NCBI GenBank assembly: GCA_947462335.1
Contig: OX381707.1
Span: forward strand, 12,425,555 to 12,489,554
Direction: 5' to 3'
DNA length: 64,000 nucleotides
Origin: Harmothoe impar
Lineage: Eukaryota; Annelida; Polychaeta; Phyllodocida; Polynoidae
Numbering within the stretch: position 1 is the first letter of the stretch; each line of letters begins with the position of its first letter. The translations under genes were made by a program, and so were the position numbers. The notes beneath the pieces are model-generated. The model was not told the origin of the DNA and made no database searches. It saw only the letters and a list, made by a program, of their open reading frames with translations. Below are positions 34,021 to 45,672 of this stretch, one piece after another.

Positions 34021-35190
34021 AAAAATGATCACTCCCTTAAAGGTATATAATAGGGCTCCAGACAGGTAAAATCGACAAATCGACATGGGTCTAGTGACAA
34101 GGGACAAGACCTATTTCTTATAATCGACAAGGGACATTGGCATTTCTTGAATTCAACAATTGACACAGCCACCCCCCCCCCTGTCTGGGGGCCTTATAAT
34201 GGAAGGACCCATTGAAGCATAGTGACACATGCACATTTCCAAAGAAAAAAGGTGAATACCACAATTCAAGCGTTCCTCAAAAACTGGAAACGTACGTAAG
34301 GGTTATTTTTTACCCCTCTGCAGGCACCTTTCTAACACTGTTAGAAATATAGCAGGGATTACTGGGTGGGTGCCGGTATTTAAAAATGGCCGACTTTTTA
34401 TCAGATAGCCATAGCGCAAATTTGTCGACGGCGCCCATAAAATACTGATTGTCTAGTTGTTATATGATACTTACGTCCCAGTGCTTATGTCTTGATATCG
34501 ATGGAGAATTCTGAAAATCCCTCCCGGAGATCCAGGCCAGGGCTCGACCACGGGGCGATAAATCGCCAGATTCCCCATCAGGAAAAGTTGGCAAGTGTGT
34601 GCCGACATGTTGCCTTGTTGGATGTTGGATCCTGACTTGACATGCCTTTCATGACGTCACAAAGCTGACCGGATAACAGCGTTTTTCCATAGCAGACAGA
34701 AAGCCGTCAAATACAATACATGTGTTTCTTCTAGGTAGCGACTAGCGTGGGCCAGCACGTTATTAGATTTCTACGTTATTCATACTGTTTTGTTGCATTA
34801 TTTTAGTTTATTTGGTTAAGTATTCATGCTAGACGACTACTCCAAAACATGAAAAAAAGGAGGCGGGAAAAGTTGAGTTGGGACGCTGGGCCCGCTGTTA
34901 TTTCAACCCGGGTACCAGCGCGACTGTCACTTCCGGTTTCTAACGGCTTCAAGTAAACAACACGATTAGGCTATATCCATGTTGAACAGTTATTTACTAA
35001 GTATATTTGAATTAGTATGAGTGCAAGATTGCCGTTACAGCATGATTGAACAACAGAGACAGGACTTACTTAGTTCAACTAACCGTAAGTGCAGTTTATT
35101 ACTTTATATGATGAACCAATTTGGCGCTCCAATATCCCCGCCCACAGCCTGGATCTAATATGAGCGGGAATACTAAATTTCTCAATTTCC
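34021..35190. other. non-coding
   Basis: No supported gene. GACAAGGGACA and AATCGACA short repeats occur near 34055-34160. Confidence 0.5.
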
Positions 35191-35198
35191 AGTGAGCC

Positions 35199-35595
35199 CC
35201 CCGGGGGGGGGGGGGGCACTCCCTATGTCATCTCTAGTAACTATATGCGTACACAAAATACCGGGAAAGGGGTGCTTTTTTAGCCCCACAGGCGGGTACG
35301 GGGCGACCCGCCATTGTGCGTCCTTTTTCAGCCAATTTTGAGCGAAAAGGGATATGTTTTTAGGCCTGGAATATCCACCCAAAATGTCCCACAGTTTCTG
35401 TTAAATAAGGGGTTGATTTTGGCAAATTTGGGGTGATGTCCCATGAAAAAGGTCCTGATTTTTGCACATTTCTGGGAGTTATGCCGCCAAAACAGTAGTG
35501 TTGCTTGTGGATTTTGTCCCGGTAAAAGGGGTCTAAATTAAGGGTGATGTACACACATGGTATACATAAATGTGAGAGTGCCCCCCCCCCGGGAG
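35199..35595. mobile_element. MITE-like element with GC-homopolymer ends
   Basis: The left end CCCGGGGG...GGGCACTC (about 35199-35222) and right end GAGTGCCCCC...CCCGGG (about 35576-35593) are inverted copies. The interior reads on the minus strand with broken frames containing CTHIVTRDDIGSAPPPP. The homopolymer length may be unreliable. Confidence 0.55.
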
Positions 35596-35599
35596 TTAG

Positions 35600-36200
35600 C
35601 CCGAATGAGCCATGTGTTTTACCTTTGACCTTTTTTCTTTTAAAATTTTTCTAAACCTAGGATTTTTTTTGGAATTTTTATTTATTTTCCTTTTTCTGAT
35701 CTATATTCAATGTGTGGCAAAGAAGGCAACAAAGTCGTTGAGTTCAATATAATTTAAGAATTAATTTTATTTCCATTATTCTGATAATTTTTCTGGCTGA
35801 CATTAGCTGATATATATACATAGATTAAATACAATATATAAATAGATGAAAAAATATAAGATGTATGGTAGTGATATATATACATAGGTGTGGAGAAGAT
35901 AACTTATAATATATTATATACATGACGGTTTTGATTGCAGCTCAATGGCTCATGGTGACTTATTCACATCTCTGTACCCCAGTAGAACGTGGCCTACAAT
36001 AAAGAGAAAGTGAACCACAGGTAAGTTTAACATTGTGATGTTTCACATTAAACAATGGCAGGATATACCACATAGCGGTGCATAGTGAGAATGTATTAAA
36101 TGATTTAATGTATTAAATGATTAATATTGAATGGACGATTCTATTTGTCACATTAAACACCCTTCCATACCATAATACTTCAAAATGAATTAAAAAAAAG
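35600..36200. other. non-coding 3' flank
   Basis: AT-rich. On the minus strand AATAAATAAAAA near 35680-35692 is a possible polyadenylation signal, about 570 bases past the stop of the SGNH gene. Confidence 0.35.
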
Positions 36201-36254
36201 AAATACACCACTTGCGCTTACTCAATAAGTTTGTAAAAGCACTTACATTTTCGA

Positions 36255-38483
36255 TCAGATTGTTGGTTTGGCTGAACGCGGCAGCGGCGCAGGAACTGGA
36301 ACTGCCACTGGACGCGCAACGGAGTGAACTGGCCCTGGATGCGCAATGGAGTGAACTGGCCCTGCACCACGACTTCCCAGGACCCGCTTGTGGTTGGCGC
36401 CACCATATCCAGCATGACCACCACGAGTTGGCGGGACCCGACCACCACGAGCACCACGAGCATGTCGCCTCTTGTGGTTCTGGCGTTTATGTACGCCACC
36501 CCTCTGTAAAGAAAACCAAAGTAAGTCCAAAAGCACTGTACGTGTAAACTGACCCTGTATGACAAAGAGCAACTGCATACAGAAGTGAAGAACTGTAATG
36601 CATGTTATACACGTTAACAAATAACAGACAAAGTAAACCAAAGAAGTTCTATATGTGAGATACTTACTGATTTGTGGCCGAGTCGGCTCCTGATGATACC
36701 CCGTCCCCCCCCTCTTAGCATCTGACCAACCCGTGCTGCTCCGTCTCCACCTGTCTGACTGATCTGAATTGATAACAAATAGCAACAAATATACAAACAA
36801 CTGTCTGAAAAGAACAGCACAGGAAAAAATAGATGACCTTTTTACCGGTGAAAAATGAGCACGCAGCATTTCAACTATGATGAGATAAGAAACATGTGCC
36901 TTGTAGTGCTGTTTGACCATTTAGTTAATTCAGTGTTACTGTATGAAGCATTAAAAACATAGATTTATAGTTACCTCTTGAACCTGGTCGAACGACCCAT
37001 CGTCTACCCCTACTGCCACCCCATTGTCGGCTTCCATGGGCACCTCAGCCTCCTCTTTGGCTGCCTCCGGCTTGTCAGCCATGCTAAGAGGCTGGTGGCA
37101 GAAAATGTGTAGACTTAATAATACATGGCAGAAATAGATGGCAGAATGAAATTTATACTATTCATATAGATCAATGCTACTTTTATTATTATGTCTGCTT
37201 ATTTTTTATTATTTTTATAAAATGAAAATAACAGTTTTCACTATGGTGCAAAATTTGGCATTTGTTCTTTAAATGATTCAATGTTATAGTGCTTAAGACT
37301 TACCTTAACCACATCACTAACTGCTTTCTCGATTCTGACTAGACCCGCCCGCAATGGATGGATGCGGTCGTTGCGGAACAGCCGAAACTCGGGCAGGGCA
37401 CGATCCAAGTCAATCACCCTGCCCTCGAAGTGGGAACGGATGCGTCTGAAAATTCAGATATTGTTAAGGTGAGTCACTTATTAAAACTTAGCGTTTCATT
37501 TACTACACCAAATTTCAAGGCAATGAAATGTTGATGGGTTGAAAGTGAACACCAACTTTCTTAAAGATAATTTAATTTCTTGACCAATTGCATTTTTCTT
37601 TTAAAAAAAAAATTAAACTACTGGCAACACAGACATGTACGCATTCCTAAAGTAAACTGTATTCCATGTTTTATATTTGACCGACTTGAAAAACATTGCA
37701 CTCACTTGTTCAGAGTCTTCCGCACGAAGGGTTTGAGCTGTCGGCGCCGTGGCACAGTACATATTAAAACTTCATCGAAAAGCCTGCTGGCCTAAAAATA
37801 TTGACAATAATATTATTCACACACTGATTATGGTAAAGATTGCATTTCCCCCCCCCCCCCCCCAAACATTTCTCACCCAATAAAGTTTTTTGTAAATTAT
37901 GATATTTGGTACACGATTGTCGTAGTCCGCATAGCCACGACACAAAATATTCAAAGTGAAAATTTTCCCGCTTAGGCTTGCCCCTGCCCTACACCAAAAT
38001 TTCACGGTCACAAACAGAGATATGTGGAAGATAACAAACCATGTCTGCTGAATATTCCATATTTTTTAACCCTTTCTCATAAAAAATGTAGTTTTTCGTA
38101 AATTATCAGGCCGCTACTACTTTGTACAATACATTACCTATGACTTATATTATTATATTATAGGATAGTAGTATTATTATTAGATTATAGTACTTTAACG
38201 TATAATACTGTGAAGACTAGATAGTTACCTCATTTTTGAACTCGATTAAATGTGATACCACATTCTGGTAACTTGATCCGTCCGCCAGGTCGTTGGACCC
38301 GCAACATACCACGAGGCAGTTTCCAATCTCCTTACGAACTTTCTGCAGATTGCATCTTAACTGTGCGCTCGTTGCCACTGGTATGTATACAAAGCCCGGG
38401 AGCTCGGCCCACCTCAGCAGGGAGTCGCCCACCACCACCCCTCGCACATGTCCAAGGTCTGCAGCCGTACAGACGTCACTCAT
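36255..38483 (-). CDS. SGNH hydrolase with Arg/Gly-rich tail (six exons)
   Basis: Exons on the minus strand: 38483-38229, 37791-37706, 37445-37304, 37091-36975, 36763-36668 and 36503-36255. Every junction is GT/AG and phases agree (0, 2, 0, 0, 0), giving about 314 aa. All SGNH catalytic blocks are present: block I VVVGDSLLRW (Ser21), block III VVCCGSNDL (Asn64), and block V FRNDRIHPLRAG (Asp140, His143), so hydrolysis of an ester or similar bond is likely; the substrate is unknown. Residues after about 160 are acidic (EAAKEEAEVPMEAD), then Arg/Gly-rich (HARGARGGRVPPTRGG), like RNA-binding RGG tails. An acceptor-like GAATGGCAG lies right before the ATG, so a 5' untranslated exon is likely. It lies 530 bases downstream of the Helitron on the same strand. 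CR1/L2 LINE ORF1 proteins also carry such esterase domains. Confidence 0.75.
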
Positions 38484-39010
38484 CTGCCATTCAACACAAG
38501 CAGACTTTAAGAATATGGTAAGACAATTACAGCTACCGATAACTTATTAGTAGCTGTAGTAGTAGTATTAGTACAATGACTATCAAGATAAAACATTCTT
38601 ACACAATTGACAGATAAATACAGCTAAGATATCAGCAAATGAAATATTTCTTTTCTTTAATAACATTTGTGCGTATTTCAAATGAGCGTTTATTATGAAT
38701 AGTAAATAAATAAATAAACGGTAACACTTATTTGATTTTTTACCCACCTAGATGAAAGATGTCTGTAGCGATGCTTTGATTTTTGTTATGGTTTATACTG
38801 TATGCACAATCTGGTTGACATTAGCCGTATGCCACACCAGGACTGCAGATGCACAAACTGGCCACACAAATTGAACTGTGTTTTCGGCCAGGACTGCATT
38901 GATGATGCACAAACACACCGTTTGACATAGGTGAGGACTGCAGTTTTTAGTTGGTTTAAAAATATTTTTGAGTGGCTGACTACATATACACAATGACTGT
39001 TCCAGACGTG

Positions 39011-42000
39011 CTACTCTACATCAGGCAGCGGTGCCATTTTGTAACAACGAGTGAAATGTGTGCCCTGACCTTCAACCTGTTCATTATAGATAACAGGAGT
39101 GTAATGCTGTGGCGGGGCGGGGACAATCCTGTCGTCCAGTGCCACCAACGGAGAGACCACGTGCCAAACCGAGTCACCTTTTGGATTGAGTTTAAGTACT
39201 CGGATGTCACAACCCAGCATGCCCGCCACAGCATAGCAGTTTGCGCTATACGCTCATGTCCTGTCTTCGTAATGCCTATCTACATAGTCAGCAGCATCCT
39301 GTCGACTTATCAACACATCAGGATTACGCAGAAGACGTTGGATGGCCATGTCATCAGTAATAACAGGCATATGGACGTCCAGATGGAGCTGCAGAAAGTG
39401 AATGGCATGCAACCTTGTAACGTGGTAGTATTCCTGTGTGCCAAACAACTCCTTTGATATCGCTCTGTAGAAGCAGTTTCCATCACCTTTTATGACGTCA
39501 AGTCCCATGCCAGCATCATTGAGAGATGTGACATGACTTTGGGGCACCATAGAAGGAAACCGGTCGACTGGTATGAGGGGAGTACGATGACAGTCCTCGT
39601 TCAGCATGTGGTTAGCCAGAGACTTCTTCCACATGAACACTTCTGGGGCGTCAGAAAGGGGACCGGCCCTGGCTTGGTAACGCACTATGCCTCCTTGTCG
39701 CACCTTGGGAATAGTTCGACAAACACCTTTGGAAACAGGCGGAGAGTGGCAGGATTCCCCAGCTTGACCAGATCCAGGTATTGGCTGCTCTGCGGCATTA
39801 TCATGACCAGCCTCGTCGGCAACCTTAGTAGCAGGAGGATCCGACGCCCTCTTTCGCTTATTTGGCTTGCTTGGACTTGAACTTGGAGCTGGCCTTTTCG
39901 ACGTCTTTGATTTCTTGCTAGGACTTGAACTTGGAGCTGGCCTTTTCGACGTTTTGGATTTATTCCTAGGATTTGAAACTGGAATTCCATTGGCCCTCTT
40001 GACAGAGTCATTGATAAACTTTTTGAATTTCTTACTTCGGGCCTGCCTTTTCAGCTCTTTTTCTGGGTCATACGGTGTACTTTTTATGAGATTCACCAGA
40101 GCCCTCATCTCTTTACTCTTGATGTCTTTGGCGTCAGGAGAAAGGACATTAGTAGACTCCATATATTGCAGCACTAAGGCATGTCTCGGGCTGAGACGTA
40201 CTGCCACTGGTTCGAAGGCAAACATAGTGAGATCAGAACACCGTGGCACTCTGCTCAGTGCGGTGTACGCCTGACCACTGGCAAAGAATTTACCGTCCAT
40301 TTCAACATACGCCCGATCCAGTGTCATACCTTGGACCTTGTGAGTTGTAAGACACCATCCCAGTGTAATAGGCAGCTGGTTCCTCATTAGCGAGCCAGTT
40401 GCATGCTCGTATGCGACATCTTGTTCAACACGTCCCAACAACAACTCCGTACAGTCGACCAGATGACGTATGATAATACAGTTCTGGCTGACGATTCGCA
40501 CAACCTCAGCCCTAGTGCCATTGACCCATCCGGCCTCTATTTCCATGTTTCTCAGGAGAATGACCCGAGCTCCAACCTTGAGACGTATCTCTCGCGGGAA
40601 AGAACTTTTCTGGAAAATGTCAATGTTTTTTGACTCCTCAGCCGTGGCAGGATTGCCTTGCTTGTTGAGGTCGATGGCCGTAAAAACTGTTTCCTCTCCC
40701 TCCATGTTCTCAAGTATGGCGTTGTTTATTGAATCCCTGTCGACACGATGAGACACGATGACCGCATCGTTTACGCCATAATCTGCTGCATGTTTCGGGT
40801 AGGAAGAAGGAGGGACTACACGTTTTCGCAGTGTGGCCAAAGATGTTTGATTGAGGTTACCACGCCTGACGTCCTGTAACATGGCCAGGAACTCTGGGTC
40901 GTCTTGACGCATGACCTCATTCAGTATAATAGATTTGAAGAAACCGTTCCACGTCCAAATGCCATAAATATCCAAATCAATGGCTGGCAGCTGAGCCGGA
41001 TCCCCCAACAATACCACATGTCTGTGACCGAATGGTGTATGGTTATACTTGCCACAGGACATGCCCTTCATGACGTTATCTATTTCCATCATGACTTTCG
41101 CCTCCAACAGCGAGAACTCGTCAATGATAAAGACATCAGTTTCCCTCATCATTTTGGCAATAACTCTGCCCTTGTACAGAAAGGATTGGGCTTTTATATC
41201 CATTTTAAAAGCACTGTGAACAGTACAGCCTCCTATCAGATGAGCTGCTATCCCTGTACTGGCCATAACCTTGACAGTGAGATGGTGTTGTTGTCGGCAG
41301 CATGCAATAAATGTTTTCAGCAAGAAGGACTTCCCAGTGCCGGCAGCACCAACTACGTTGACGAGTAACTGTCTTTCTGCAGCTATTTCACCATTCATGT
41401 AGTCCAGAGCTCGCCTTTGGTCGGCATTCAACTGAGCTTTCAAAGCATCTATGTCCTCCATAGGTGGCGCTCTCACTGCCATGTCTCCCATATCAAATTC
41501 ATCCTCGTCGTCCACCTCAACCTGCTTACGTCTTTCGACCACTGGAGGACGGTTTTCCTCAATTTGCCCAAGCAACGCGTCAGTCTCCTCAGTGGTCATC
41601 CACTCCTTGTCCACCATATGCTGAGCTATGGTCTTAATGAATCGCATATCAAATCCACGGACGGCAGCCTCACGCAACATAGTCTCAGCGTCTGACTGCT
41701 TGTCAATGAGGTCACGGATGGCACACTCCTCCTGATAAGTCTTTGACACATTATCGGGTGAAATGATGCTGCCGATTGTGTCTGTAGTCCAAGGGAACCT
41801 TTGGACGAGAATTTGCTCATAATACGCCTCCTGAGATTCACCATAAGGCAGACAGAACCGCCAGCGCGGGACGGCTTCTTTGCCTTGCTTGCGTCTCTTG
41901 AGTAAACGTCCCTTGGCATCTTTCATTGGAGGAGCGTCATCTTCAAACTCTGGATGATACTCTTCCTGTTCCTCATGTAGATCGGACGTTACACTCGCTA

Positions 42001-43505
42001 CTAATCTGTAACACTTGACATATTCGGCATACAGCATGTCCTTCAACTGGGAAGGACGATCCAGATACTTCATCAATCCATTGTCGTAGTAGATGTCGGT
42101 TGAGTCGGGATGTCCTTTAAGGTGAATATTTCTCTTCATGCACCGCATGTTCGGATTGATGGAGGTCGGACAGAAGACAACCTCACGGGTGCAGCGACAC
42201 ATGTTGTACCCCAGAAGTATGCAGTCAGCTTCCAATCTGCCGATGAGACGTGTGCGCAGGAACCTCTCCACCTCGCTTGTCTCCTCGGGCAAGAGCATGT
42301 CAAAGGACGGCTCGGCTTTACTGATGTACTTGGCTAAGTACATCTCCCAACCAGAATGGGTCACTCGCTGAATGTTCATATGTGCCTGCCAAGTCAAAAG
42401 AATAGACAGGTTGTACGACGATACCCTGACGTCTTCCTCATGACGTCTCTTGTAGTTGTAGCGGATGCCACCCTCGGCAGTCCCATCCTCGTCTGTCAGT
42501 TCAAATGGGAATCCGTACTTACACTTTCTGATGATTTTGCCTGCCACTCGAGGGAAACATCTGGCTGGACGACACTCATGGATTTGGAACTGGCCCACCA
42601 CATTCCGCATTTCCTTTACAGAGTCCTTGTGCTGTTCACGGCTCTCCGGCCGGGGAAATTCAGCTCTCACCGCATCCGCTGGAATAGTGCCGGGCTCACA
42701 CCACACCACCATGTGAATATGAATAGCTCCGCGCCCTTGAAATTCTACTCTGTACCACGAATCACGGACCTTACCAATGGGGCCGTTTTCGTTCTGCAGC
42801 ACATAAGACTTGAACTGTGCGAAACGTTTGAAGAATGCGACAGTTGTCTCCACCGAGAAGAGAACCGTCGACGACGTGTTTGAATCTGTACAGATTCGAC
42901 CATCAGGTACTGTTGGATAGGCCCCATAGCCATGCTTCACCACCGTTTGCAGTTCGGGCCATCCGTCGTTCTGTGTGAGTGTGATGAAGAAGTCTGGCTG
43001 TCCCAATTCCGTACTGACGGCCACCAGCTCAAGCAGCCTCGCCTTCCAATATGACTTACTGCCGACCACAGTGTTTGGCAGTGTACTTCCAAACTGCGAG
43101 AACTTTCCTTCGGTGCTGGAATTACTCTCTCGTAGCTGACCCACATTGGGAACCTCGGTACCCGGCTCTGTAGTAATGACTCTGGTTTTCGCCACATAGA
43201 ATAAGCGATCTTTAATCAAGCGGTCCACCCAAAAGAACGAATAGTTGATGTCGGATCTCCACCGGGAATCATAGCAGAGAACCCGGAGCTTGATGTACTG
43301 CATTGGTTTGAGATCGGAACGCTCAAACCAACTCCCATGACCATATGGAAATAGCCATGTCCATGCCTTTGCCTCCAAGTGCTTATCCCTGTATGTGGTG
43401 ACTTTATTGAGGTCCACAGCAAATTCGCGTGAATGTTGGACACCGATGATGTCCTCATGTGGATTAAGACGTGGCAAACCCCTTTCAGGGTCCAGAGGGA
43501 CAGCT
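39011..43505 (-). pseudogene. Helitron Rep-helicase with C-terminal OTU protease
   Basis: The main frame runs 43477-39254 (1407 codons). The Rep nuclease has the HUH motif in GAIHIHMVVW (His253, His255) and two tyrosines in YLAKYISK (Tyr380, Tyr384) that nick and join DNA. The Pif1-type helicase follows with Walker A GAAGTGKS (710-717), FIIDEFSLL, and a late TTHKVQGMTLDRA and YTALSRVPR. A Lys/Ser/Pro-rich linker contains a tandem repeat of KTSKRPAPSSSPS. The OTU cysteine protease opens at VIKGDGNCFYRA (Asp1332, Cys1335). A TGA at 39256-39254 stops the frame, but it stays open in register to 39011, where HYTPVIYN supplies the catalytic His. The TGA sits where Trp is common in OTU domains, so a TGG to TGA change is likely. 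Confidence 0.85.
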
Positions 43506-45582
43506 CATCGTTGAGGTGTTCACATATAGGGTGGCCTCGAGCATCTGGACAGTCTGTCTCAGTGGGAAGTAGATCTATGTCGGCATGCCGGTACAGTGTC
43601 TCATAGTTTGATTTGAAATCTTTGAACAGAAAATTGTTTCGACCAAAGAATTTCACAGCTGCAACTATTCTCTCATCAGAGACATTCTGCGCCTCCTCGT
43701 CCGGACGTCTGACCATGTAACCGTACAGGCCTGCGTAGTTATGTGCAACTCTCGGCAAAACATTGACTTCTCCAACTTTGTGGACCCAAATACGTCGTGC
43801 CTTGTTGTTAGCCTTCTGGGTAGTAGAAAATATGTTGGCAAGAGAGGCATTGCCCTTCTCGTGATCGTTGCGCAGTGCACTGACAACCTCAGGCAACCGA
43901 AAGATGGCAGGATGAGATGGATCCGGATTGATGTTGGCAGTGCATGGGTAGTAATTCATAGGACGACGTCTACACTGATAACAGGCATAGAACTTATGTA
44001 CCACTGTGTTTCCATCCAAATCGGTGAACTCGTAGGGAAGCTCAAACTCGTAGTCACTCATCGAATATGTTATACGCGCAGGGGGTTCTTTCGGTCCTTT
44101 CTTGCGGTGGAACAAATGAGCATACTTTACATTGCCATAAAGCAACATGCCACAATTAAAGCAAACTGCCTGAAACAGCCGATCTCGGCTACGCTCTACC
44201 TGCGTCTTGATTAGACGGTTATACACAATAGTACTAAGAATGCTTAAATTGAAACACGTGTCATTAGGCATGTCAGCCTGGCCGGCGTTATGTCCCGTCT
44301 CAGCCTCTTTTCCTTCACCTGGTAAATCAGACCATTTGGCTTTCTTTCTTTCCTTCTTAAGCTTACTGGCCTTACTGACTATTTTTGATTGGTGTACATT
44401 ACACTCTGGCACAAGATTATTGAAATGTGCAGCAAGTAGATGTGACCTCATTCCATGGAAGCTATTGATGTTGGGCATGCAAATTTGCTCTTCTGTACGC
44501 TGCATAGCAAGCTTCAGCATTTCCACCAAATGAGGAGTCCACTTGACTCGCGCCTTCACTACCTTAACTATGGCCGTTCCATCAGCCACCGGAGCGTTGA
44601 CGTCTTCCTGCTCATGGTCGTCTTCAACATCTTCGTCCTCATCAAAAACAACTGGACCTTTTGTCTTTCGCTTGTATTTGACCGGGGGATCGACCTCCTC
44701 TTCTGCAGAAACGTCTACACCAACCACATGTGAATTTTGTTGCAGAAAGGGCTCGTCCAAAACAAAGTCAACATCCATGTCACATGCTCTACGCTTAGCC
44801 TGTTCCTGAGATTGGTCCTCAGATTGGGAAGATTCATAATAACATACTGTAGGTTTTCCCCTTCTATTGCGCTTCTTGTCTTTGTTGAAATAATCCACGC
44901 CATCTGTACACCCGTCTCCACCTGGTCCTTTGGGCAACAGAGGAACGTCTGACTGCTCTTCTGACCCCGCATCTCCACCTGGACCATGAGACCGAATGGC
45001 TGCGTCTCTTTTTGCGAACCACTCAGCGTCGCGTGGGAACTGTACCGATCCCCTGAGCTCTGCATTCTCCCTGAGCTTTTGGTAACGCTTTACGAGTGCC
45101 TGGGACGACTGCTTGGCGTCTGGGTAAATTTTCTTCCATTGAACCAATATCAATTTACCAAATTTTAGACTACATTCCTCCGTAAACCTAAACTCTGCTT
45201 CGATTTTCAACGCTGCCGCACCACACATTTCCAGGTTTTCAGTCATGGCCTCGGTCCACTTTGTGTAGACTGTCTTTTTCTTCTCTGGCGGCTCTTTCTT
45301 GACACATTCTGAATAGGCAGGTGGTCTGATATTAAAGTAAGCAGGGGTTTTCTCCTCTAACAGGTGGTAAATACGAATTAAGGAGAGGCCACTCACGGGA
45401 CTATCAGGATACATTACGTTCCATTGATCTTCCATCATGGCTGATAACTCGGCTGGACTGAGCGCTAAATTTCTGCGTTCTACCACGTCCGCATAGACAT
45501 TACGGAGGACTCCACACATATCGGCAGTCCACTTTTCACCATTTTCCTGAGAAGATTGCTCATGGAACACTCCAGACTCCAT
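43498..45582 (-). CDS. Helitron N-terminal part, Myb/SANT-like repeats
   Basis: An ATG at 45582 opens a 788-codon frame whose true coding part ends where the frame shifts near 43500; beyond that the residues are out of frame and the Rep frame takes over at LPRLNPHEDI. Three related helical repeats start with KWT: Trp18, Trp109 and Trp348. The first two share the pattern KWT..M...L, then W..(I/M)YPD and a closing Y..L.E, like Myb/SANT or trihelix DNA-binding repeats. Acidic, low-complexity stretches separate repeats two and three. Residues about 460-560 have paired cysteines (CFNCGML and CYQCRRRP) of the Helitron N-terminal zinc region. Either the protein was once one polypeptide with the Rep frame, or the copy is decaying. 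A splice acceptor-like CTTTCTTGCAG lies about 60 bases before the ATG. Confidence 0.75.
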
Positions 45583-45672
45583 AGCAACTGTAGTACTGGT
45601 ATTGTATGGCTAATTATGTTGCCCTGCACAACGCAGAGAAGGCTGCAAGAAAGAGGGAGCAGAGAAATTATT

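Larger units (their letters stand above)
39011..45582 (-). mobile_element. Helitron (Rep-helicase-OTU type)
   Basis: The coding core of a rolling-circle transposon, reading on the minus strand. Its two frames hold Myb/SANT-like repeats and a zinc-binding region, HUH Rep, Pif1-type helicase and OTU protease. Two lesions interrupt it: a frameshift near 43500 and a TGA at 39256-39254. The terminal TC and CTRR/hairpin ends were not located, so the true element is larger; it may include flanking genes on both sides. OTU domains mark the Helentron/Helitron2-like branch. Confidence 0.85.

Noticed and set aside
17192..39256. TGA recoding (selenocysteine or altered code), because several frames cross TGA
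   Set aside because: The TGA codons sit in decaying mobile-element genes, along with frameshifts and a TAA in the LINE. The intact genes here do not use TGA in frame.
39533..44809. Numerous plus-strand open frames across the Helitron
   Set aside because: They are antisense shadows of the long minus-strand Helitron frames.
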